A stretch of DNA of 42,649 nucleotides from JAYFRE01 sp034926235. Lineage in GTDB: Bacteria; Pseudomonadota; Alphaproteobacteria; Rhodospirillales; Magnetospirillaceae. Under the pieces are notes generated by a model, which was not told the DNA's origin, made no database searches, and saw only the letters and a list, made by a program, of their open reading frames with translations. Below are positions 32,426-39,645 of the stretch, piece by piece. Made by a program: the position numbers and the translations under genes. The stretch lies in contig JAYFRE010000087.1 in NCBI GenBank assembly GCA_034926235.1, forward strand, positions 1 to 42,649, in the 5' to 3' direction. How positions within the stretch are numbered: the first letter of the stretch is position 1; each line of letters begins with the position of its first letter.

Positions 32426-35275
32426 CTAATCCAGTCGTCCCAGCGCCCGCGCCAGGACCAGATAAAGCTTGCCGACCTCGGCGCTGGTGAAGGTCCCGGT
32501 CAGCACATCGGGGCGTTCGGAAGCGCGGGCCTGACCGAGCAGGGATTCAAATTCCGCCAGATAACGGTTCACATAATCGCGGAACTGATCATCCTCCTCA
32601 TAGCGGGTCTTGATCGCGGCGATCTGCTGGCGATCAAGCGCCTTCAGGGTCTTGCGCAGAAAGACCGAGCGATCGCCGTCATGGAATTCCTGCCATGTCT
32701 TGTCATCGATATTGGGCTGGAAGATGCGGCTGATATCGACCGACAAGGATTGTAGCCGTTCGACGATATAGGCGGCCGTCTGCAGGAATTTCTCGATCGA
32801 GACATTGGTCCGCTGTTCTTCCAGATGGCGGCTCTGTTCCTCGGCGGAGCGCGAGGCTTCCAGCAGATCCTCGGTCTGGCGGGCGAAGGTTTGCACCAGG
32901 CTTTCCGCATGAGAGGACAGCCGTTCCCCGGTCAGCCCCAAATCATTCGATTTCTGGCGCAGCATTTCAAAGACTTCCTCAAGCTGCGCTCCCGTGCGCT
33001 CGGTCGCGCCCGACAATTCCTGCGATTGCCGGCGCAAGGAATCGCCGGCATTGCGGACCTGAGCACCGATGCGCTCCGACCCTTGCGTCAGATCGCGGAC
33101 TCCCGCTTTGAGCTGATCCGACGCGGTGGTGGCTTGCAGCGTGACCCGGCTCAAAGCCTCTTCGAATTCATGCGCGACCTGACGCAGCGAATCCCCCGAG
33201 GCCCGCGACAGAAGCTGCGCCTGCTGTGCGACATCGCCCAGTTCGGTTCCGTTCTCGCGCAATTGCTGACTGAACGCCTTGAGCAAGCTCAAGGCTTCCG
33301 CGCCCACGCCGCCCAGCTTCCGGGCCTCCTGTCCCAGCCCCTGGCTGACCTGCCCCATGCCGGCCTGCGCTTCTCCGGCCGCCGTGACGACGGCATCGGC
33401 CTGATGGCGGATCTCCTCGCCCGACACTCCCAGCCGCTGCGCAGCCTCCGCCACCTCATGCTTGAGCTGATCGATCCGTTCATCGAAGGAATCGGCCACG
33501 GTGCGGATCTCCTCGATCGCCCGCTCGGACGCCGCGGCGATATCCAGCCCACGCAGCCTCAAAGATTCGGAAACCGCCTGCAGATCGCCCCCGGCGCGGC
33601 TGGAAGCCACACCCAAATCATTGACGTTCTGACGCAGACCGTCGGCGATGCTCTTGACCCGGGTCGTGACCTGTTCCGATGTCGCGCTCAAATGCCTGGC
33701 TTGCTGGCCCAGCGACGCCTCGCTCAATTTGCACTGGGTCGCCACCAGATTGGCGATATCGGCCAGTTCGTCGGCCTGCTTCTTCAGCGTGGAGCGGATG
33801 ATTTCGGACTGGGTCGCGGCCTTTTCCGAACCGCGCGTCAGCGCGTCCAGATGACCATGCAGGGCATCGTTCAATTCCCGCGCGCGCACCGTCATCTGAT
33901 CGGATGCCGCCGCCAGAGCGCGATGCTGCGCCAGGAAGGAATCGCCGGCGTCGCGCACGCGCTGACTGGCGCGCTCGGACGCCGCCTCCAGAACGTCGCG
34001 GCGTTCCAGCAGCACCTCGCCCACCGTGCCCAGTTCCACGCTCGCCGAATCGGCGGAATCTTTCAGCATTTCGACATGACGCAGCATCGCGTCGCCTAAT
34101 TCGCGGAAACGGGCCATCGCCTGATCCGAAGCCGACGCCAGTTCCCGGCTCTGAACGCCCAGCCCCTCTTCGACGATCTTGACCCGGGCGAGCACCCGTT
34201 CGGTGATCTGATCCAGGCCCGTGGCCTGCTGTTCGAGCGACAGCGTAATCCGCCCGGTTTGCTCGGCCAGCCGCGCCGACGCCGTGTCGAGATCGGCGTT
34301 CTGGCGGGAGAACAAGGCATCCAGCGCGTCGGCGCGACGGGCCAGTTCGGCGGCGATCGCCTGGGACGACGCGGACGTCTTCTCGGACAAGGTGGTCAAG
34401 GCCGTCATCTGGGACGACGCAGCGCGCCCCATCTCGCCAAGACGGTTTTCAGCCGCCGTGACCGCCGTGCCCAGGGCATCGACGGTCTGACGGATCGCGC
34501 TCTGCGCCGTCTCGGATTGAACGGACACTTGTTTGGCCAGAGATTCCAGACCCGCCGCCTGTCCGCTCACCGCCGTGGTCAGGGATTCGGCCCCGGCCAA
34601 TGCACCTTGGGTCGCCTGGGTCAAATCCTGGGTCACGGCTCTGATCTCGACCACCCGGCCCGCGGCGCCATCGGCGGCGCGTCCCAACCGGTCGACTTCG
34701 CCTTTCAGGCTCTCGACCAGTTGCGCTGTTTCTCCGCCCAACCGATCACCCAATCCCGACAAGGCCGGGCTTTCCTCGCTCAAAACCTGACGCGCCTGAT
34801 CGGCCCGCAGCACCGCTTCGTTGGATGTCTCGGCCAACAGCGCCGCTTGGGCGCGCAAGGATTCCGTTACCACCCGAACGCGATCCTCGGCCCCCGTTTC
34901 AGGGTAGGTCAACCGGTCCAGATACCGTCTGAGCTGCGCTGCTTCATGCTTCAAGATCCGGCCACGGTCGAGGAACGCAACCAGAAGCCACAGAAAAGTC
35001 ACCGGCAGCAATGCCGCGCCGACGAGCCCGCCGAATTCGGCCGCCGGCAGATAGAATAAATTCTGCCAGCCCAGCGCCCTATCGACATAGACGCCGCAAA
35101 AGACCAGCCATGCCAGGGATAGAAACGCCGCGCCGGCGTAAAGAAGCGTGAAGCGCGACAAGGCCCGGTCTCCGGGCGATGACATGTCCGATCCATATCC
35201 GCCGGATGGTGATTGCCGCGTCGCTCCAAAAGCGCCCTCGCCCGCCTGTCCGGCAGTTCCTACCTCGTCAACCAT
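32426..35275 (-). CDS. Giant membrane-anchored coiled-coil protein with 25-residue repeats
   Basis: A 949-residue protein of unknown function. Two hydrophobic segments near the N-terminus (about 42-64 and 82-102) form a membrane hairpin; the Arg/Lys-rich stretch after the second (DRGRILKHEAAQLRRYLDR) predicts that the rest is cytoplasmic. Residues 329-828 divide into twenty consecutive units of exactly 25 residues with no insertion. Each begins with a hydrophobic residue, usually Leu, often has Ser-Glu/Asp-Arg/Gln at 5-7, a hydrophobic or small residue near 15, and Leu near 19. Upstream units (243-317) continue the pattern with 11-residue inserts at 232-242 and 318-328. The end (829-949) is a separate, non-repetitive domain (FLQTAAYIVERLQSLSVDISRIFQPNIDDKTW). 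The layout recalls TipN-like polar scaffolds, but identity is not established. ATG 35185 is an alternative start. Confidence 0.85.
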   Translation of the reverse strand: MVDEVGTAGQAGEGAFGATRQSPSGGYGSDMSSPGDRALSRFTLLYAGAAFLSLAWLVFCGVYVDRALGWQNLFYLPAAEFGGLVGAALLPVTFLWLLVAFLDRGRILKHEAAQLRRYLDRLTYPETGAEDRVRVVTESLRAQAALLAETSNEAVLRADQARQVLSEESPALSGLGDRLGGETAQLVESLKGEVDRLGRAADGAAGRVVEIRAVTQDLTQATQGALAGAESLTTAVSGQAAGLESLAKQVSVQSETAQSAIRQTVDALGTAVTAAENRLGEMGRAASSQMTALTTLSEKTSASSQAIAAELARRADALDALFSRQNADLDTASARLAEQTGRITLSLEQQATGLDQITERVLARVKIVEEGLGVQSRELASASDQAMARFRELGDAMLRHVEMLKDSADSASVELGTVGEVLLERRDVLEAASERASQRVRDAGDSFLAQHRALAAASDQMTVRARELNDALHGHLDALTRGSEKAATQSEIIRSTLKKQADELADIANLVATQCKLSEASLGQQARHLSATSEQVTTRVKSIADGLRQNVNDLGVASSRAGGDLQAVSESLRLRGLDIAAASERAIEEIRTVADSFDERIDQLKHEVAEAAQRLGVSGEEIRHQADAVVTAAGEAQAGMGQVSQGLGQEARKLGGVGAEALSLLKAFSQQLRENGTELGDVAQQAQLLSRASGDSLRQVAHEFEEALSRVTLQATTASDQLKAGVRDLTQGSERIGAQVRNAGDSLRRQSQELSGATERTGAQLEEVFEMLRQKSNDLGLTGERLSSHAESLVQTFARQTEDLLEASRSAEEQSRHLEEQRTNVSIEKFLQTAAYIVERLQSLSVDISRIFQPNIDDKTWQEFHDGDRSVFLRKTLKALDRQQIAAIKTRYEEDDQFRDYVNRYLAEFESLLGQARASERPDVLTGTFTSAEVGKLYLVLARALGRLD
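32792..34291 (-). repeat. Coding 25-residue (75-nt) repeat array, twenty units
   Basis: The twenty in-register 25-residue units of the coiled-coil protein correspond to exactly 1500 nt. The DNA copies are well diverged, so the regularity is held at protein level (hydrophobic and charge positions), not by recent tandem duplication. A 25-residue unit equals two heptads plus a hendecad, or seven helical turns. Confidence 0.8.
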
Positions 35276-35477
35276 GACTCATCCGATGCTGATGTGACTT
35301 CCCCTCCGCGACGTTGCCACAATGCACGAAGAGGTCAAAGCCTTTCTCGTGACATTAAAGGCTTGCCGAACAAGGCGTCGTCATGATCTTTCTTGTCCGG
35401 CGGTCTGCCCGAAGCGGATCTCCATGTGCCAAGACCTTTTCCAATTTACATTTTCCATGACACGGGACCCTCATCCG

Positions 35478-36011
35478 ATGCGGCTTTATTACGCTACCCA
35501 TGACGGACAATCCCGCCAAATCGCCGAACGGATCGCGCTGCGCCTGACCGAAAGCGGGTCGCCGAGCGAAGCCTTGGATCTGGCCCGGCATGTTCCAGAC
35601 CATGCCGAACTCGCGTCCGCAGACGGCGTCATCATCGTCGCCGCCGTGCGTTACGGCCACCATCTGCCTCTGGCCGATCGTCTCCTGGCCGCGTGCCGCA
35701 ACCTGCCCAAGAGCGTGCCGTTGGCGGTGGTTTCGGTCAATCTGAGCGCGCGCAAACCCGGACGGGATACGGTCGAGGGCAACCCCTATCTCGGTAAATG
35801 GCTGAAACGCCGCAAGATATCGCCGACGATCGCCGTCGCCATCGCCGGATCTCTCGATTATCCGCGCTATAGCTGGTTCGACCGCGAGATGATCCGCCTG
35901 ATCATGCGCATCACCGGAGGCCCGACCGATCCCAACACGCAAATCACCTATACGGATTGGGACAAGGTAGATGCCCTCGCCGCCCGCATCGCCGGCTGGG
36001 CGGCTCGCTGA
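35478..36011 (+). CDS. hemG: HemG-like flavodoxin, protoporphyrinogen IX dehydrogenase
   Basis: A 177-residue flavodoxin-fold protein that begins MRLYYATHDGQSRQIAERIALRL, matching the FMN phosphate loop of HemG, and continues with ADGVIIVAAVRYGHHLPLADRLL, AVVSVNLSARKPGRDTVEGNPYL, AGSLDYPRYSWFDREMIRLIMRITGGPTDP and TDWDKVDALA, all HemG signatures including the long-chain insert. HemG oxidises protoporphyrinogen IX to protoporphyrin IX using quinone, the penultimate step of heme synthesis. The open frame extends to 35322; the start at 35478 aligns with the family N-terminus (ATG 35457 is possible). It is divergent from the coiled-coil gene. Confidence 0.9.
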   Translation: MRLYYATHDGQSRQIAERIALRLTESGSPSEALDLARHVPDHAELASADGVIIVAAVRYGHHLPLADRLLAACRNLPKSVPLAVVSVNLSARKPGRDTVEGNPYLGKWLKRRKISPTIAVAIAGSLDYPRYSWFDREMIRLIMRITGGPTDPNTQITYTDWDKVDALAARIAGWAAR

Positions 36012-36039
36012 CCCCATGTAGGGCCCCGGGAATTTAAAG

Positions 36040-37419
36040 CTAAAGCAGCGCGCCTAAACGGCTGGTGCGCTGCTGCAGAAGGATCGGGGTCAGATCCTGC
36101 AGTTCCATGCCCCGCGAACACTCACCGCATTCGCCGCCGGTGCAGAATGCATCTTGTTTCCGACCGTTCTTACGCGCCCGTTTGCGCGCATACATCCGTT
36201 CGTCGGCGATCATCATCAGCCGATCCGCTTCGCGCCCGTCATTGGGAAAAACGGCGATGCCGACGGATATGCCCAGACGTCCCGGTTCAAGTCCAGCGAT
36301 CGGCAACCCATCGATGAAAGACACAATCCGTGTACAGGCGTCGCAGACTTTTTGAACCGTGGGCATAAGAATGACGAATTCGTCGCCACCGAACCGGGCC
36401 AGGAAATCGGCTCCGCGCAGATTGCCGCGCAAGACGCGCGCGATATCCACCAGCACGGCATCGCCTTTTTCATGGCCCATTTCATCATTGATGGATTTGA
36501 AGCCGTCGAGATCCATGAACAGGACCGCCAGTTGCAGATCTCCGCGTTCGGCGACCGCCAGCATGTAATTCAACGTTTCCATGAAAAAGCTGCGGTTAGG
36601 CAGCCCGGTCAGCCCGTCATGACGCGATTCATGCAGAATTTTCAGCGTCAATTCCTCGTTCCGACCCAAAACCGTGACTAGAATCGTCACCCCCGCGACC
36701 AGCAAGGCCAATACCGCCATCGCCGCCAGGATCATCCGGTTGGTCAGAGCCGGCAGTTCCAATCCTTCCAGCCGTCCACGCACATCTTTGCGCAGGAATT
36801 GATCCTCTGCGAAAAGGTTGTCGAGCATCATCATGGCCGCTTGGCTTTCCGGAGCCGTCGGCGGCGCGACCCGGAACGGGAACTCCACCCCTTTGCCTCC
36901 GGTGGCAGCGGCAGCACGCAACTGCTCCATCCGGACCGCCATGAACCGTTCGATGTCGGTGACAAGAACCGTCCGTTCGGGAGGCTGCGTCCGTTTCAGG
37001 TCGGCTATGCCGGCGTTCAGGGTCTCCAGTCTCTTTCCGAACGACGCCAACAGAGCCGCGTCGCCGCTGATCAGATAGTCGCGCCAGGAAAGTTCGATAT
37101 CCGCAATATCGACGCGCAGGGAACCGATGGCATCCATTCGGGCCGAAACCGCGATGGCATCCTTCGCGTTTGAAGCATACCCGCCCAGGGTGTGGTGGTA
37201 GGTCCACCCCTCCTCGATGATGATGGCCGCAACAACGCAACATAGTGCCGCAGCAGCCAGTCCGATCCGTTTATAGCGCCACACGGAGCCCTCAAGATCG
37301 CAGGTTGTTTCACGCACTTTGAAGAATCGCAGTATGGAAGCCCATACATAGATGTTGTCTACCCATGAAGAGTTTCTACCATAACGGGTATACATACGCC
37401 AAGACCCTATGGTTTTCAT
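36040..37419 (-). CDS. Membrane diguanylate cyclase with periplasmic sensor and Cys-rich tail
   Basis: A 459-residue protein: a basic N-terminal stretch, a first membrane segment (about 52-68), a periplasmic helical domain of about 155 residues resembling CHASE3 sensors (IADIELSWRDYLISGD), a second segment (229-251) and a GGDEF domain (about 262-420). The active site GGDEF (344-348) is intact, and the inhibitory RxxD site is present five residues upstream (R335-G-A-D338), so it should make c-di-GMP with product inhibition. After the domain comes a tail with C426, C431 and C434 (CX4CX2C) that could bind metal or sense redox state. The true start is uncertain; ATG at 37395 (residue 9) is an alternative. 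It converges on hemG. Confidence 0.92.
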   Translation of the reverse strand: MKTIGSWRMYTRYGRNSSWVDNIYVWASILRFFKVRETTCDLEGSVWRYKRIGLAAAALCCVVAAIIIEEGWTYHHTLGGYASNAKDAIAVSARMDAIGSLRVDIADIELSWRDYLISGDAALLASFGKRLETLNAGIADLKRTQPPERTVLVTDIERFMAVRMEQLRAAAATGGKGVEFPFRVAPPTAPESQAAMMMLDNLFAEDQFLRKDVRGRLEGLELPALTNRMILAAMAVLALLVAGVTILVTVLGRNEELTLKILHESRHDGLTGLPNRSFFMETLNYMLAVAERGDLQLAVLFMDLDGFKSINDEMGHEKGDAVLVDIARVLRGNLRGADFLARFGGDEFVILMPTVQKVCDACTRIVSFIDGLPIAGLEPGRLGISVGIAVFPNDGREADRLMMIADERMYARKRARKNGRKQDAFCTGGECGECSRGMELQDLTPILLQQRTSRLGALL

Positions 37420-37479
37420 GAGGGTCCATCCACAGCGTCACGGACCCGCAACACCCTTGGAATACGTACAAAAATTTGA

Positions 37480-37510
37480 TATGTGATTAACGAATGTCTG
37501 GTATGTGATT
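37480..37510. repeat. Direct repeat TATGTGATT, 22 bp apart
   Basis: TATGTGATT occurs at 37480-37488 and 37502-37510, about two helical turns apart, between the divergent cyclase and small secreted protein genes. It may be a tandem regulator site; only two short copies exist, so chance is possible. Confidence 0.4.
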
Positions 37511-37560
37511 TTATGTGGTCTTGGGCGCAAACCGGGAATGCCGGGGATGATTCTGGCGCC

Positions 37561-37575
37561 GGAGCCGATGGCTCC
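37561..37575. promoter_or_regulatory. Short perfect inverted repeat upstream of the small secreted protein
   Basis: GGAGCC-GAT-GGCTCC, a 6-3-6 stem, lies about 140 bp before the small gene. It could form a hairpin in a leader RNA or be a protein site. The remaining region (37420-37712) holds no gene that I can support. Confidence 0.35.
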
Positions 37576-37712
37576 CCATTTTCGCCTCAAAGACGGCAAA
37601 AGGGCCTCAAAGCATCGAAGGACCGCCTTCGGGCCGCCATAACCCGTCTCTATAACACTCGAACACGCCGGGAAACGCCCCGGCGCAAGGGATAAGATCG
37701 AGGAGTAGAATC

Positions 37713-38057
37713 ATGGTCAAGCAGGCGCTGTCGGTTCTGGTCGTTTCGGGGATGATGCTGAGCGGGACGGCTTTCGCCGCCGACGCCGTCAAAGCCCCGG
37801 TGGCGGAACAAGCCAACGCTTTGGCCGGCACGGTGGATCAAGGCGCCGCCAAGGCCAACGCGATCGAAAAAACCGGCGCGGCCCTGAAAAACGGCGCCCC
37901 GGGTGAAACCGTCCAGGAAAAGGCGGCCAAGGCAGCCGATTCCAGCAAGCACATCCCCAGCGACGCCGCCAGCAACAGCCTCGAAAAGGCCGAGCATAAA
38001 GCCGAAAAACCGGTTAAGGGCGCGGCGAAAAAGGCCACCAAATCCAAGATGAATTAA
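37713..38057 (+). CDS. Small secreted Ala/Lys-rich protein, unknown function
   Basis: A 114-residue protein with a clear signal peptide (ALSVLVVSGMMLSGTAFAADA, cleavage near AFA-AD). The mature part of about 90 residues is rich in Ala, Lys and Glu (AEHKAEKPVKGAAKKATKSKMN at the end), predicted helical or disordered and strongly basic at the C-terminus. No family was recognised. It has a very good ribosome site (GAGGAG, about 8 nt from ATG) and its own terminator, so it is probably well expressed as a single periplasmic protein. Confidence 0.8.
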   Translation: MVKQALSVLVVSGMMLSGTAFAADAVKAPVAEQANALAGTVDQGAAKANAIEKTGAALKNGAPGETVQEKAAKAADSSKHIPSDAASNSLEKAEHKAEKPVKGAAKKATKSKMN

Positions 38058-38101
38058 CCGTTCGGAGGCCCTTAGTTCCGCACGGTTAAGGTCACAGCGA
38101 C

Positions 38102-38127
38102 GCCGCTTCCCTTCATCGGGAAGCGGC
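38102..38127 (+). terminator. Terminator of the small secreted protein gene
   Basis: Perfect 10-bp arms GCCGCTTCCC and GGGAAGCGGC with a 6-base loop, followed by GGTTTCC, 44 nt after the stop. It may also serve the convergent ppx gene, which ends at 38142. Confidence 0.75.
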
Positions 38128-38141
38128 GGTTTCCATCGCGT

Positions 38142-39638
38142 TCAGACCCGGCGGCTTTCAAAATGAGAAAGGCCGGCGGCCTTTGCCAGGCGATCGTTGC
38201 GCCGTTCCGAGAAATCGCCGTCATAAACGGCGTCATCCGCCGGCATTTCCAGGATCAGGGCGTTATCCTCGATCTTCAGCCGGGTCCGCCCGACCCAACC
38301 CGGCACGCCGCCGGAAATGGCGTGAGCCAACCGCAAGGCCAGTCCCAGAATCAGGGCGCGGCGTTGTTCCTCCTCGGGCAGCAGATCGAGCGCCGACGCC
38401 ACCTGCGGAGCCTGGAAATCGCGTTCATAGCGGTAATAGACCGCCAAAGCCAGAAACGCGCGGTCCTGATGGCCCAATCCCATGAAAGGCAGCCGGAACA
38501 CCCTTAAAAAAGCCTGTTCGGCGCGGTAATCGGGGTGTTCGCCCCAGAAAACGTCGCTTAAAAGAGTTGCCGCATGACGCAGCCGGGCCTGATGGGACGT
38601 TTCCTCCCCGATCAGGGGGGACATCCAGGCCGAGATCTCGCCGCAATGCACCGGGAAACGCCCCATCGTCGCGGCCAGAGCCGTACAGGCCGAAATCAGC
38701 GGATCCTGCATTTTCAGCTCCTCGGGCAGGTGGCAGAAAAAGCGTCCTTCGCGCATGCCATAGACCGAAAAGATCAGCCGCGACGGCTTCAGCCCGAACA
38801 GAATCCGTTCCAACGCCAAAGCGGCCATCGGCAGATGCGGCAAACGCTTGCGTGAAAAGCCCGGAATCCTCTCGATCGATTTGCGGCTCTGACGCGACAC
38901 AAGTTCAAGAAGGCGCAAGGCGTCCGCGCAATCTAGCGCATAATTGTCCAAAACCTGAAGGGAATGACCGGTTTGGGCCACGAACAGGCGCGCCAGCGCA
39001 CGCCATGCTCCACCCACGGCATAAAGCGGCCGCCCCATTCTGTGCCGCAACCAGGAAACCCTGGAAAAATGCCGGTCGATTAACGTCTGGGCCCGTTCCC
39101 GGTCGCCACCCGACGCCTCCATCAGGCGCAAGACGCCCAGCGGCAGCGTCGCAAAAGCGCCGCTCATCCGGCCTTCATCCACCGCGATCAATTCCAGACT
39201 GCCGCCGCCCAGATCGGCCACCGTGCCATCCGCGTCGGGAACACCGCACAAGACGCCCTGCGCCGCCAGACGGGCTTCCTCTTCACCGGAAAGAACGGTC
39301 ACCTCGATCCCGCAATGCGCGTGGACCGCAGCCAGGAAATCGGGTGCGTCCGCCGCATCGCGGACCGCAGCCGTGGCCACGACATCCAGCGCCGCGACCC
39401 GCATCGAACGCGCCAGGCGCACGAAGCGGCTTAACGCCAGCATCGCTTGCTCGACGCCTTTCGGATTGAGACGCCCGGCTCCTTCCAGCCCTTCGCCCAG
39501 CGCGCAGACCGCCTTTTCATTGAAGATCGGAACCGGGGCGCGCGAAATACCCTGATAGACCACCAGACGAATCGAGTTGGAACCGATGTCGATGATGGCG
39601 ATCAGCCCGCCATCCGGGAGTGATTGAAACGGGATCAT
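38142..39638 (-). CDS. ppx: Exopolyphosphatase, Ppx/GppA family
   Basis: About 498 residues of the ASKHA phosphatase fold: the phosphate-1 loop IAIIDIGSNSIRLVVYQG, the catalytic Glu region VLSGEEEARLAAQGVL, the phosphate-2 loop VADLGGGSLELIAV and YAVGGAWRALARLF, then a C-terminal HD-like helical domain (RLRHAATLLSDVFWGEHPDYRAEQAF). It degrades polyphosphate and/or pppGpp. The ATG at 39638 is chosen over the longer frame to 39692 because it follows the ppk stop by 7 nt and starts like its relatives. It forms a synthesis/degradation pair with ppk. Confidence 0.94.
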   Translation of the reverse strand: MIPFQSLPDGGLIAIIDIGSNSIRLVVYQGISRAPVPIFNEKAVCALGEGLEGAGRLNPKGVEQAMLALSRFVRLARSMRVAALDVVATAAVRDAADAPDFLAAVHAHCGIEVTVLSGEEEARLAAQGVLCGVPDADGTVADLGGGSLELIAVDEGRMSGAFATLPLGVLRLMEASGGDRERAQTLIDRHFSRVSWLRHRMGRPLYAVGGAWRALARLFVAQTGHSLQVLDNYALDCADALRLLELVSRQSRKSIERIPGFSRKRLPHLPMAALALERILFGLKPSRLIFSVYGMREGRFFCHLPEELKMQDPLISACTALAATMGRFPVHCGEISAWMSPLIGEETSHQARLRHAATLLSDVFWGEHPDYRAEQAFLRVFRLPFMGLGHQDRAFLALAVYYRYERDFQAPQVASALDLLPEEEQRRALILGLALRLAHAISGGVPGWVGRTRLKIEDNALILEMPADDAVYDGDFSERRNDRLAKAAGLSHFESRRV

Positions 39639-39645
39639 ACGAGCT

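Noticed and set aside
32825..34099. Plus-strand 424-codon frame opposite the coiled-coil gene
   Set aside because: Periodic only because it mirrors the 25-residue repeats on the other strand.
32792..34291. Recent tandem duplication in the DNA of the coiled-coil gene
   Set aside because: The 75-nt units are strongly diverged at DNA level; only the protein pattern is regular.
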